From: Planctomycetaceae bacterium
GTDB taxonomy: Bacteria > Planctomycetota > Planctomycetia > Pirellulales > UBA1268
Direction: 5' to 3'
Length of the DNA stretch: 53,345 nt
Assembly: GCA_902629495.1 (NCBI GenBank)
Contig: CACORA010000014.1
Coordinates: forward strand, 1-53,345
Positions 28,991 to 37,574 of the stretch are shown in pieces. Every line of letters starts with the position of its first letter. Position 1 is the first letter of the stretch. Under the pieces are notes generated by a model, which did not search any database, was not told the DNA's origin, and saw nothing but the letters and a program-made list of their open reading frames with translations. The position numbers and the translations under genes are program-made.

Positions 28991-30769
28991 TCAATGCTTT
29001 GTCATTTTCTTCAGGTTTGATAATGAGTTGGTATTCACAATATCCTTCGCCTCCAAAAAAGCTCGTCGTGCCTGGAGAATACCGCACCGCATCACATCCA
29101 GCCCCTGTTCAGAATGGGCGTCTGTTGAAATAACCATCTTTACACCTGACCGTTTTGCAGCCAAGGCATTTTGCACATTGAGGTCAAGTCGCCATGGATT
29201 GGCATTAATTTCAAGAAATGTCCCTGTTTGAGCAGCTGCTGCAATAAGTGCTTCCATGTCGACATCATAGGCAGGCCGCCTGTTGATGAGGCGCCCTGTC
29301 GGATGACCAATCACACTGACATACGGGTTTTCGACAGCCTCAATGATACGCTTTGTGATTTTTTCTCTTGATTGATGCTGGCCATAGTGGAGACTCGCCA
29401 CAACCCAATCTGCTTTCATCAAAACAGTATCCGGAAGATCAAGCCCGCCTTTTTCAAGAATATCAACTTCAATCCCTTTCAGCACTGTGAAGGTTGGATT
29501 TCCCTGTCCTGCAAGAGCCTCGTTGAGTCGATCAATCTCACCCCATTGATTAAGGAGTCGCGTTGGATCCAGACCATTTGCCATGGTGACTCGTTGACTA
29601 TGATCTGTAATAGCGATGTAGGACAGACCTCGCTGTATTGCTGCTTGAACCATCTCACCCAGTGCTAACTCACCATCAGTGGCATTCGTATGCATATGAA
29701 GATCACCACGGATATCATCCAGTGAGACAAGTTCTGGCAGGTCTCCCTCTTCGGCTTTTGTAATCTCATCCGTGCCTTCTCGTAGTTCCGGTGGAATCCA
29801 AGGAAGTCCAACTGCTTCATAAACATCTTGTTCAGTGCTACCGGCAATGTGATCACCCTTTACAGGTTTTGCATTCGGATCAACATTAGGCACAAGGCCA
29901 AAGACACCATACTCATTAATGGTGAGATTTTTTTCACGGGCTCGTGAACGAAGACGCACATTGTGATCTTTAGAACCTGTGAAGTATTGCCAAGCTGATC
30001 CAAAAGAATCATGTTCGACAACTCTGAGATCAACTTGTATGCCCCTTGGACCACGAATACTTGTCTTCGTCTCCCCACGAAGAAGAACGTCGCTGCATTC
30101 TTGCCAGGCCTGTAAATGATCCATTACTGTATGGGCATCATTGCTATCGATGAGAATGTCTATATCGCCTACCGTCTCTTTTCCACGTCGCCAACTGCCA
30201 GCTCCTTCTGCCTGATGCGTTGCAGGACATTTTCGCATCCACGCAAGCAGTTCCTGAACGATGACGTCCGCCTCTTCCCAGAGAATACGGTCATGCTCAA
30301 CACTTTTTGCAAAGGCAATATTTTCAAGTATTGAGGACTCTGTTTTTTTCCCAAAACCTTTGACTGAACGCACACGTTCCTCACGACATGCTTGCTCAAG
30401 TGCATCCAACGAGTCGATATGGAGCTCCTTTACAAGAACCTTTACTTTTTTAGGCCCTAAACCCGGAACTCGCATCAAATCGAATACAACTGCTGGTGTT
30501 TTTGCTCTGAGCTCATCCAAGAGCGGCAGGCCACCTGTCTTAATAAGGACCTCAATTTTTTTTGCTAAATCTGATCCTATTCCTTCAAAATCAGTAAGGT
30601 TCTGATTCTTATCGCACAGAATAGTGGCTAATGACTCCACCATTGTTCCAATCGTATGAGCTGCATTTCGATACGCACGCACACGAAAAATATTTCCACC
30701 CTGAAACTCAAGTAGATCAGCTATCTGATCAAAAACAGCACGAATGTCACTATTTGTCACGATTGCCAC
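28991..30769 (-). CDS. polX: DNA polymerase/3'-5' exonuclease PolX
   Basis: 592 residues. Order of parts: helix-hairpin-helix 8 kDa-like region (VPGLGPKKVKVLVKEL, about 101-116), polymerase beta nucleotidyltransferase with Gly191-Ser192, Asp202, Asp204 (GSWRRGKETVGDIDILID) and Asp247 (IQVDLRVV), then a C-terminal PHP domain with DLHMHTNATDG (His358, His360) and ITDHS (Asp389, His390). Bacterial PolX fills short gaps in base-excision repair, and the PHP domain supplies manganese-dependent exonuclease. The start codon is GTG. Length fits bacterial PolX (about 570-590). It is convergent with the FGE gene, 10 bases apart. Confidence 0.96.
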   Translation of the reverse strand: MAIVTNSDIRAVFDQIADLLEFQGGNIFRVRAYRNAAHTIGTMVESLATILCDKNQNLTDFEGIGSDLAKKIEVLIKTGGLPLLDELRAKTPAVVFDLMRVPGLGPKKVKVLVKELHIDSLDALEQACREERVRSVKGFGKKTESSILENIAFAKSVEHDRILWEEADVIVQELLAWMRKCPATHQAEGAGSWRRGKETVGDIDILIDSNDAHTVMDHLQAWQECSDVLLRGETKTSIRGPRGIQVDLRVVEHDSFGSAWQYFTGSKDHNVRLRSRAREKNLTINEYGVFGLVPNVDPNAKPVKGDHIAGSTEQDVYEAVGLPWIPPELREGTDEITKAEEGDLPELVSLDDIRGDLHMHTNATDGELALGEMVQAAIQRGLSYIAITDHSQRVTMANGLDPTRLLNQWGEIDRLNEALAGQGNPTFTVLKGIEVDILEKGGLDLPDTVLMKADWVVASLHYGQHQSREKITKRIIEAVENPYVSVIGHPTGRLINRRPAYDVDMEALIAAAAQTGTFLEINANPWRLDLNVQNALAAKRSGVKMVISTDAHSEQGLDVMRCGILQARRAFLEAKDIVNTNSLSNLKKMTKH

Positions 30770-30830
30770 AATTGATTTTGTGTGATGTCAATGAATCCCG
30801 CCACTGACACCTTTTTGTGACAATGACCTG

Positions 30831-32003
30831 TTATTGCTGTGAGCGAATAGGGAGCGCAGCAGTTGGATACCCTCCTGATGATCGTCTTGAAGCATACGTA
30901 GATGGGGTCTGTGAGGAAACCATTGGTGTCAGAGTAGCCTGCTGACCAGGATATCCCCTTTGTCGCTGCTGCATCTGAGTCGTATGACCTGTTGGCTCAA
31001 GTAAACGTGGAAAAGCACCAGTTGCCGCTCCTGGACCAGTTCCTGGCAACACAGGCATCCGATTCCCCTCGTATAGCTGCCCTTGTGTTGGTGAAGCCGA
31101 AGGCCACACAGGAGACATTGCTGGGGCCGTCACGGGCTGCCCGGTTTGACCATGAGGCCATGGCTGGCCTGTGCCAATTGCTCCTGTGACTCCCAAACTA
31201 TTTTGGGGCTGTGTTGTATCACTCTCCGTTTTGCTTGAGCCATCTCCACCCCCTGTCGTCGTACGAGGTAACTCAGGAATCGGCTTCAGCGATGGCGCAG
31301 GAGTCAAGGCTGGAGGAGACGTGGGTTGCAATTGTGGCTGAGTTGGAGCAGGTGAAACATAGGTTCCACTCTGTGGAACAACTTGTTGAACAGGTGTTTG
31401 TGGCGCAGTTGTTGCGGGCAAGGCAGGTGCAGCAAAACTTGATTGTCCTGGTACGTCTGCCCCAGCAGCTCCCCATGCTTGAGGAGATGTCTGAACGGGT
31501 GCTGCGAATGGACTGGTACCTTGCGCGGTGGCAGACGTATATCCAGGTTGCATCTGAACATATTTTGTTGAATAGACAGCTCGATACTGAGTGACAGGAA
31601 CACTCACAGGCTTTTGTTGATAACTCGTGACAGGTTGCATGCACTCGACAGGACAACCTGTACATGGGTCGATCTCACAAGATGGTTTATACGTCGTTAC
31701 AGGAACGCACTGATATTTCGTTTGATACGTTGTTTCTGGCACATAACTGACCTGTTGCACCGGAACCATAACTGGCGCTGGTGGAGGGGGCGGCGGAGCT
31801 GGAGCCGGAACTGGGACAGGTGCTGGAACCGGAGCATATACAGGAGCCACTGCATAGGCTGGTGGAGCCTGTCGAAAACACGAACAACATCCGGCGAAAA
31901 GGCCGGATAAACAGCACTGTGACTGTGCACTACAAATCTGCATTGCTCCAACCGTCATGCTACAAAATAGCAAAACGCACATCATGACACGTCGGATCAC
32001 CAT
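30831..32003 (-). CDS. Pro/Gln-rich, Cys-containing exported planctomycete protein
   Basis: 390 residues. The signal peptide is about residues 1-27 (MMCVLLFCSMTVGAMQICSAQ). A Cys cluster (QCCLSGLFAGCCSC) follows, then a Pro/Val/Ala-rich tract (VYAPVPAPVPVPAPAPPPPP), then a conserved block YQTKYQCVPVTTYKPSCEID followed by PCTGCPVECMQPVT. Similar YxxxYxCVPVTTY...CDPCTGC blocks are a recurring planctomycete theme, from memory. The remainder is a low-complexity Pro/Gln/Thr/Ser tail. It is probably a cell-envelope or matrix protein with disulfide cross-links. Function unknown. GAGGAG lies 8-9 bases before the ATG. Confidence 0.85.
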   Translation of the reverse strand: MVIRRVMMCVLLFCSMTVGAMQICSAQSQCCLSGLFAGCCSCFRQAPPAYAVAPVYAPVPAPVPVPAPAPPPPPPAPVMVPVQQVSYVPETTYQTKYQCVPVTTYKPSCEIDPCTGCPVECMQPVTSYQQKPVSVPVTQYRAVYSTKYVQMQPGYTSATAQGTSPFAAPVQTSPQAWGAAGADVPGQSSFAAPALPATTAPQTPVQQVVPQSGTYVSPAPTQPQLQPTSPPALTPAPSLKPIPELPRTTTGGGDGSSKTESDTTQPQNSLGVTGAIGTGQPWPHGQTGQPVTAPAMSPVWPSASPTQGQLYEGNRMPVLPGTGPGAATGAFPRLLEPTGHTTQMQQRQRGYPGQQATLTPMVSSQTPSTYASRRSSGGYPTAALPIRSQQ

Positions 32004-32138
32004 CTCTCACTCCTCGCAGGGTGTATCAAAGGGCTGCCCCATCTGGGCAAGTCCCGCAACACCCAAGACTAGGTTGCACCATGGTGCAGGAGTTAAGAAA
32101 AATCTGCTTGCACATACAGAAATTCACTCTTTTATTGC

Positions 32139-32786
32139 TCAGCAACCACTTCTATCGATGTAACCCATACGACCTGACTGCATGGCTTGTCGACTTCGAT
32201 CTTCAAATACGTCATAGAGACGAAAAAGGGCTTCTCGAAGATTGGGCTGGTACGACTCAAAAGCCGTTTCTATGTCTTTCTGCATAATAAGCGAACCCAA
32301 CCACAATCGAGAATCTGGCAACTGTTTGATAATTGCCAGAAAGCTTTTGAGAGACACCTGACATGTCATAAGAACTGGGATGCTCATCACTCTATGACTG
32401 GTAACAACAAGACGACAGCCCCGTGATACTGCAAGACGGCATACAACACTGCCGACAGTACGACTCATTCGTTCCCAGCTATCCAGAAGCAGAAGATCAT
32501 CTGGTTTACTTTGGAGAAGTATGCGAGCAACTCTTTGGAGATCCTGCCAGGTTGTATTTCTAAGGCTGTATCGTGTGACCGAGTGGTTACCCCTTAGGGC
32601 TTCGTCATAGATTCTTGATAAAACCGTTGTTTTCCCCGATCCATGGGGGCCAACAATTGCACCGATACGACCACACTGATCAAGATTATGGAGACATTCT
32701 CCAAGATCTATGCATTTTCCAGAGACATTCACCGGCACAATCTCACCAGGCTGAGTGAATCTGGTTGCAAAGGGATTCGCCAGCAT
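32139..32786 (-). CDS. P-loop ATPase of unknown role
   Basis: 215 residues. Walker A is IVGPHGSGKTTV (about residues 44-55) and the Walker B-like strand is DDLLLLDSWER. The rest reads as a compact P-loop fold with an Arg-rich C-terminal helix pair (LREALFRLYDVFEDRSRQAM). It lacks ABC signature sequences and AAA sensor motifs that I can recognise. It starts 2 bases after the stop of the arrestin-like gene and is the last of three tightly linked genes, so it probably acts with the membrane protein at 33232-34596. No function is assigned. Confidence 0.8.
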   Translation of the reverse strand: MLANPFATRFTQPGEIVPVNVSGKCIDLGECLHNLDQCGRIGAIVGPHGSGKTTVLSRIYDEALRGNHSVTRYSLRNTTWQDLQRVARILLQSKPDDLLLLDSWERMSRTVGSVVCRLAVSRGCRLVVTSHRVMSIPVLMTCQVSLKSFLAIIKQLPDSRLWLGSLIMQKDIETAFESYQPNLREALFRLYDVFEDRSRQAMQSGRMGYIDRSGC

Positions 32787-32788
32787 CG

Positions 32789-33235
32789 TTATACCCCGAC
32801 ACCCTCTGTTTTGCGTGAAAGTACTTGATGAGCAGGTGGAATCGTCCCCAATTCAAATACGTGTTCTGAAACAAAGTCTTTTCCACTCAGAAAAAAGAGG
32901 CGTATTCGGACGCACCATCGCACCTTCACAATCATTCCTTCATACGACAATGGACTTGCTGGTAAATCAGTTTGAAATGATCCCTCAACAAGTTTTGACT
33001 CGGATGACTCTTTTTCTCCTACTCTTTGAAAGAAATGAACTCCTAAATCCTCCTCACCTTTCCCCTCTGTATACCATGCAACAGAATGTTCAATTGCTTT
33101 CAACTGTCCCCCTGAAAGATTCAGAACTTCATAGTGCGCCAGTAGGTTTTCATTTGGTTGATACCGTCGATCAATATGACTGAATTGAACATTCACTTTT
33201 GGCTGACTATGCATCTGGTCATACTGACGAGTCAT
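32789..33235 (-). CDS. Arrestin-like beta-sandwich protein, unknown role
   Basis: 148 residues without signal peptide or membrane segment. The sequence alternates short hydrophobic strands: KVNVQFSHIDRRYQPNENLL near the start, GGQLKAIEHSVAWYTEGKG in the middle, and SYEGMIVKVRWCVRIRLFFL later. The pattern Y-x-P-x-E-x-L, a central Trp strand and the VRWCVRIRL strand resembles arrestin-fold or Spo0M-like domains. This is inference from pattern, not a search. Its start overlaps the upstream membrane gene by 4 bases (ATGA), and the ATPase follows 2 bases after it, so the three are translated together. Confidence 0.75.
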   Translation of the reverse strand: MTRQYDQMHSQPKVNVQFSHIDRRYQPNENLLAHYEVLNLSGGQLKAIEHSVAWYTEGKGEEDLGVHFFQRVGEKESSESKLVEGSFQTDLPASPLSYEGMIVKVRWCVRIRLFFLSGKDFVSEHVFELGTIPPAHQVLSRKTEGVGV

Positions 33236-34596
33236 CTTACTGTATCCTGAGTCGTGTTATCTGGCGTCTCGTTGATATGTGTCTGTTGCTGATAGTCATC
33301 TCGCGGAAAGATAATCAGTGGAAAGACCCGACAAAAAGGAGGCCATCGATCAGGTACACCACGTACAACAAATCGCCAACTTACAACATTATGCTCAGAT
33401 TCAAACGAATGCATGGCATCGATTGGCACTTGGATCATTGTTTCAATTTCAAAACGTGAGACTGGAGAAAGTTGCACATCTTGCCACTGCTTGATCATAT
33501 GGCGTGATACCACTACTCGCTCCGTACGGGTATCTGTGCCTTGTCGATAGGTTGCTTGTTCCTCTAGCTCCATCGATATTTCAAGGCTCCGTAGCATCCC
33601 ACTACCACCCTGCGCAAGAAGAACTTCATAGTGTTGCCCTGGACGAAGTGGGTGATCAGAAACCTCAATCTGGGTTGGACCCACGGACGTCGTCAGTACC
33701 AGACGTCGGAAGAAAAGCACGACACTCCCAACACCCACCACAGCGAAAGGAATAATCAGTGAAAATAGCAACCAATCAACTCGACCTCCCATGAGGTCAA
33801 GGCCAGCACCGATTGCCAAAACCAAAAGCACTGCATTCCAAACAACTGAAAAAAGTCCAAAACCTAATAATGCCCAACTCTCGGGGCTTTCAATAGGAAG
33901 ACGATAGCGAAGGATTGTTCCTGGTGAATTAACGAGATTGTCACAGGCAGGAATGCCGGGAAATCCAGGCGACTCAAGTGGAGTTTGCCCCATAGATGCT
34001 GCTGGACCAGTACTTCTCACTGAGGCAGCCTTATGCTCTTCAGATTTTCCCCAAGACCTCACCGTCTTGTACAATCCGCTTCCACCAAATGCAACCAAAG
34101 CCCCAGGAAGCAATAAGGTCAGCAGCCACATCCACCAATTGTATCCTCGACTGAGAACTACGGTCATAGGTGAGTCAGGGTCATACCAGCAAGGGATTTC
34201 AGAGCCAATGGGAGGAAGATCCTGAAGCCTTGCTAATGCTGTCTCTCGATCTGATGTGACAGATGTGCTCGGTGGTTGGCTCCATGTCTCAATACGATTC
34301 TTATCCACTGGATAATTGACACGCAGGACTGGCGCCCATGCTGAGTGTGAGATATGAGGAGGATCGCTCACCAAGCGTCTTTGTAAACCTCTTCCAACAA
34401 CCACGGCACGAGTTGAAAGATAATCGTGGTTGATTCGCCACTCTGGTACAGCTACACCCGTAATGAGCAAGGCTCCAAACACAATCCCTGCTAACAAAAG
34501 ACATGCATAGAAAGCAGCCTCTCCCACTGATCCCCAGATCTGGGAACCTGTCCTTCGCTCACCACGTTTTTTTTCAAGGAATCGCGGCAGCCGCAC
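33232..34596 (-). CDS. DUF3592-like membrane protein with C-terminal arrestin-like domain
   Basis: 454 residues. The first membrane helix is about residues 28-50 (AAFYACLLLAGIVFGALLITG). Residues 55-130 form an extracytoplasmic DUF3592-like domain ending with IGSEIPCWYDPDSPMTVVLS, then a second helix (MWLLTLLLPGALVAFGGSGL). A second helix pair lies near 245-305. The last about 140 residues are beta-rich and end QVPIDAMHSFESEHNVVSWR and then FVVRGVPDRWPPFCRVFPL, like arrestin-fold domains. The start is GTG with GGAGGA 6 bases upstream. First gene of a three-gene operon with the arrestin-like protein and ATPase. Role unknown; an envelope sensor or assembly factor is possible. Confidence 0.82.
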   Translation of the reverse strand: MRLPRFLEKKRGERRTGSQIWGSVGEAAFYACLLLAGIVFGALLITGVAVPEWRINHDYLSTRAVVVGRGLQRRLVSDPPHISHSAWAPVLRVNYPVDKNRIETWSQPPSTSVTSDRETALARLQDLPPIGSEIPCWYDPDSPMTVVLSRGYNWWMWLLTLLLPGALVAFGGSGLYKTVRSWGKSEEHKAASVRSTGPAASMGQTPLESPGFPGIPACDNLVNSPGTILRYRLPIESPESWALLGFGLFSVVWNAVLLVLAIGAGLDLMGGRVDWLLFSLIIPFAVVGVGSVVLFFRRLVLTTSVGPTQIEVSDHPLRPGQHYEVLLAQGGSGMLRSLEISMELEEQATYRQGTDTRTERVVVSRHMIKQWQDVQLSPVSRFEIETMIQVPIDAMHSFESEHNVVSWRFVVRGVPDRWPPFCRVFPLIIFPRDDYQQQTHINETPDNTTQDTVR

Positions 34597-34684
34597 CGTC
34601 TTCCTCCAAACGGCTTTCTAGACTGAACTCAGACGTGAATTCTGAGAAAGCCGAGACCTCACACGGGCAGGATCTTCAACCCGT

Positions 34685-34984
34685 TTATGAAATGTGACTT
34701 ACTGGTTCCCGTTGTGGCTCACCTACCTCAACAGAACGATTTGCTCGAAAGAAACCAATTTTTTCCAATGACTTAAAAACTTCCTCTAATGTTTTTTCTC
34801 CAAAGTTGGAGATTGAAAGAAGATCAGCTCGCGTACAGTTGAGTAAATCATGAACAGTAAAAATACCCTTTTCTTCCAAACAGTTTGTTGTTCTCACCGA
34901 CAAACCAATTTCAGCCGTGCTCATTTCGAGCTTCTCGGCCATTTCATCTCCCTGCGACAAATTTTTGAACGGAACGCGTGGCAT
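34685..34984 (-). CDS. Free-standing RNA polymerase alpha C-terminal-domain-like protein
   Basis: 99 residues from ATG 34984, which has GGGAGGG 6 bases upstream; a longer frame exists but has no such signal. Residues 28-71 align without gaps to E. coli RpoA 262-305. The UP-element and DNA-contacting residues are kept: Leu28 (L262), Arg31 (R265), Asn34 (N268), Cys35 (C269), Asn60 (N294), Gly62 (G296), Lys64 (K298), Thr65 (S299) and Glu68 (E302). No N-terminal dimerisation domain is present, so it is not RpoA itself. It could bind A/T-rich promoter DNA or an activator, or be a simple helix-hairpin-helix protein. It is divergent from the uvrD-like gene. Confidence 0.85.
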   Translation of the reverse strand: MPRVPFKNLSQGDEMAEKLEMSTAEIGLSVRTTNCLEEKGIFTVHDLLNCTRADLLSISNFGEKTLEEVFKSLEKIGFFRANRSVEVGEPQREPVSHIS

Positions 34985-35017
34985 GGGGTCCCTCCCGTGC
35001 GAATTGAATTGTGAAGT

Positions 35018-35065
35018 GATACAAAACATTGTTTCGTAGACTGTATCGATACAACAACTACAGTC
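35018..35065. promoter_or_regulatory. Candidate operator between the alpha-CTD-like gene and the helicase gene
   Basis: The divergent gap 34985-35179 contains a perfect 12-base palindrome TGTATCGATACA (35042-35053), an inverted pair GACTGTA (35039-35045) / TACAGTC (35059-35065), and the word GATACAA twice (35018-35024 and 35048-35054, starts exactly 30 bases apart). Symmetry and helical spacing suggest a regulator-binding site for one or both divergent genes. No specific regulator can be named. Confidence 0.5.
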
Positions 35066-35179
35066 ATGAAGGGAAGAATATACTCCATTTTCACAATTGT
35101 CGACTACCAGAAGACTCTGCAGCGCCTTGAGTGACCGACGAACTCGCGACCCCACAATCCATCCACCCACACTTTTTCT

Positions 35180-37558
35180 GTGCTCAACCCACTTTCCTTC
35201 GATACTCTGAACCCTTCGCAACGTGAGGCTGCAACCCACGTTGAAGGGCCTCTTCTGGTGCTAGCAGGCCCTGGAAGTGGCAAAACTAGGGTGGTCACGC
35301 ACCGGATTGCATTTTTGATATCTCAGGGTATCCCAGCACACCAGATTGTTGCATTATCCTTCACCAACAAAGCTGCTGACGAGATGCGTCGGCGGGTCAG
35401 CGAGTTGGTTGGGCCGCAGCCGGTCGAGATGGGAACATTTCATCGCTTTGCAGCTCGGCTCCTTCGAAGGCATGCTCAATTTGTCGGACTCACCAGTGAT
35501 TATTCAATCCTTGATCCTGATGATGTCTCAAGCCTTCTTAAGCGAGCAGCCAAACGATTAGGTCTCACTCTACGGCACACACCAATCAGCCGAATTGCTG
35601 GCGTCATCAGTCGTGCAAAAAATGATCTTCTGACAGCCGAAAGTTTTGAACCTCACTGGGGACGACCTGTTGACGATGTTGTAAAAAAGATTTGGCCGGT
35701 ATACCAGCAAATGCTTCAGGAGAGTAATGCGGTTGATTTTGATGATCTACTTGTCCATGTAGCCAACCTACTTCTTGATAATCCTGACTTGCGCAAAATA
35801 CTTGATTCCCGACATCGATGGATCTTGGTTGATGAATATCAAGATACAAATGCCGTGCAGTATTCTATTCTCCGCGGTCTTTCAATTGATTTCCAAAACC
35901 TTGCGGTGACTGGTGATCCAGATCAAGCCATCTATGGTTGGCGAGGTGCAAGCATTCGAAATATTCTTGAATTCGAACGAGACTATCCCTCGGCAAAAGT
36001 TGTAAAACTTGAGCATAATTACCGTAGTACTTCCAATATTCTCGGTGTCGCCGATCGCTTGATCGCTAATAATTCCAAGCGAAAACAAAAGCGACTTGTG
36101 ACGGATGCAAAAGCAGGTGCATCCGTTCGCATAGTACTCGATTCTACAAGCCATGATGAAGCTGATCGCATTGCCGATGAAATCGTTTCCTCCATTGATT
36201 CTGGCACACAACAACCTCGAGACTTTGCGATTTTGTTTCGAACCAATGCTCTGTCGAGAGCGCTTGAGGTAGCTTTAAGAGCGCGAGGAGTACCATACCA
36301 GCTTGTACGCGGTCTGGAATTCTTCAAACGCAGAGAAATTCGTGACATCGTGGCATGGCTGCGACTTCTAAAAAACCCTCGCGATGATGTTGCTTTTCTC
36401 AGAGTAATCAACGTCCCTGCACGTGGCATTGGCAAACGATCTCTCGATCACCTTGGTGTATGGGCTGAACAACAGCAAATGAGTCTCCTTGAAGCTATTA
36501 GGAATACCACAGAGATTCCTGGGGTTTCCAAACGAGCGGGAAAGGCCTTCACGTCTTTCGTGATGCTTTATCGTGATTTGGATGCCCTCGCCAGACAGCT
36601 AGGAGACCGTGTTGCACCATTGATCGAAGCCATCCTTGATCGTTCCGGATACCGAAAAATGCTTCAGGCAGAAGAAAGTGCTGAAGAAGAATATGGTGAA
36701 GAGCGGCTCGCAAATGTGGAAGAATTAGTGACAGCAGCACGTCAACTCGATGAGTCTTTCATACCCAATAGTCAAGATGATGCCTTGGGCACATTTCTTG
36801 AAACCACGGCATTGGTTGCTGACACGGATGTCTGGGATGCAGAAGGGCAACATGTAGCTCTCATGACTCTCCATGCCGCCAAAGGCCTTGAATTTCCAAT
36901 CATCTACATGATTGCCATGGAAGACGGAATCGTTCCGCATGAGCGCAGCCTTGACAGTGCTGACCACCTTGAGGAAGAACGCCGGCTTATGTTTGTCGGC
37001 ATTACTCGTGGGCAAGAAGAGGTTCACCTAAGTTGTTCACGTATTCGAGAATATCGTGGTTCACGAAGGATAAATGCTCCGAGTTTGTTTCTCACAGAGA
37101 TCACAGGAACTGAAACAATTGTAACTGGCACTGAAGCACCATCCGATGAAAAGAATTATCTCAATGATTCGTACCATGAGGATCTTTCCATTGATCATGA
37201 TGATGAATTTTCCCAGGCTGTTGATCCAATCAGACGTAACGAATCTATTCAACACCGAAGTGATGGGCTTGTGCTTGACTTTGAAGAAGAGCAATTGCCG
37301 ACATCTCGATCAAAAGATAGGCCTATTGCATCTCGCACTTCAAAGGCGGCCTCTGAACTGGCAAAAAAGCTGGAGAAAATGACGCAGTCCATGCCGGCCT
37401 TCTCAGAAGGGCAACGTGTCCGTCATGACGAATACGGCTTTGGAACACTCAACAGTATCAGTGGATCTGGACCACGATCAGTTGCCACTGTGGTTTTTGA
37501 AGGCGATGCAGGAATTCGCACATTCATCCTCAGCCACGGAGCACTCCATCCAGAATAA
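35180..37558 (+). CDS. UvrD/PcrA-type superfamily 1 DNA helicase
   Basis: 792 residues. Q-like motif LNPSQREAATH, Walker A AGPGSGKTR (residues 29-37), motif Ia SFTNKAADEM, motif II LVDEYQDTN (about 216-224), motif III GDPDQAIYGWRGA, motif V TLHAAKGLEFP, and motif VI RRLMFVGITRG are all present. The C terminus has a PcrA-like Tudor segment (GQRVRHDEYGFGTL). The start codon is GTG without a strong ribosome site, but the N terminus matches the family. It unwinds DNA 3' to 5' in repair or replication restart. PcrA/UvrD is the best subfamily guess; Rep is possible. Confidence 0.95.
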   Translation: MLNPLSFDTLNPSQREAATHVEGPLLVLAGPGSGKTRVVTHRIAFLISQGIPAHQIVALSFTNKAADEMRRRVSELVGPQPVEMGTFHRFAARLLRRHAQFVGLTSDYSILDPDDVSSLLKRAAKRLGLTLRHTPISRIAGVISRAKNDLLTAESFEPHWGRPVDDVVKKIWPVYQQMLQESNAVDFDDLLVHVANLLLDNPDLRKILDSRHRWILVDEYQDTNAVQYSILRGLSIDFQNLAVTGDPDQAIYGWRGASIRNILEFERDYPSAKVVKLEHNYRSTSNILGVADRLIANNSKRKQKRLVTDAKAGASVRIVLDSTSHDEADRIADEIVSSIDSGTQQPRDFAILFRTNALSRALEVALRARGVPYQLVRGLEFFKRREIRDIVAWLRLLKNPRDDVAFLRVINVPARGIGKRSLDHLGVWAEQQQMSLLEAIRNTTEIPGVSKRAGKAFTSFVMLYRDLDALARQLGDRVAPLIEAILDRSGYRKMLQAEESAEEEYGEERLANVEELVTAARQLDESFIPNSQDDALGTFLETTALVADTDVWDAEGQHVALMTLHAAKGLEFPIIYMIAMEDGIVPHERSLDSADHLEEERRLMFVGITRGQEEVHLSCSRIREYRGSRRINAPSLFLTEITGTETIVTGTEAPSDEKNYLNDSYHEDLSIDHDDEFSQAVDPIRRNESIQHRSDGLVLDFEEEQLPTSRSKDRPIASRTSKAASELAKKLEKMTQSMPAFSEGQRVRHDEYGFGTLNSISGSGPRSVATVVFEGDAGIRTFILSHGALHPE

Positions 37559-37574
37559 TATGATGTGTGATGCT

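Noticed and set aside
30831..31910. Plus-strand frames across the Pro-rich gene (for example 31211-31594)
   Set aside because: They are mirrors of the Pro/Gln-rich repeats; the minus-strand frame has a signal peptide, ribosome site and conserved Cys blocks.
34985..35239. 85-residue N-terminal extension of the alpha-CTD-like protein
   Set aside because: It has no ribosome site, overlaps the start of the helicase gene, and has Cys-rich irregular composition, whereas ATG 34984 has GGGAGGG.
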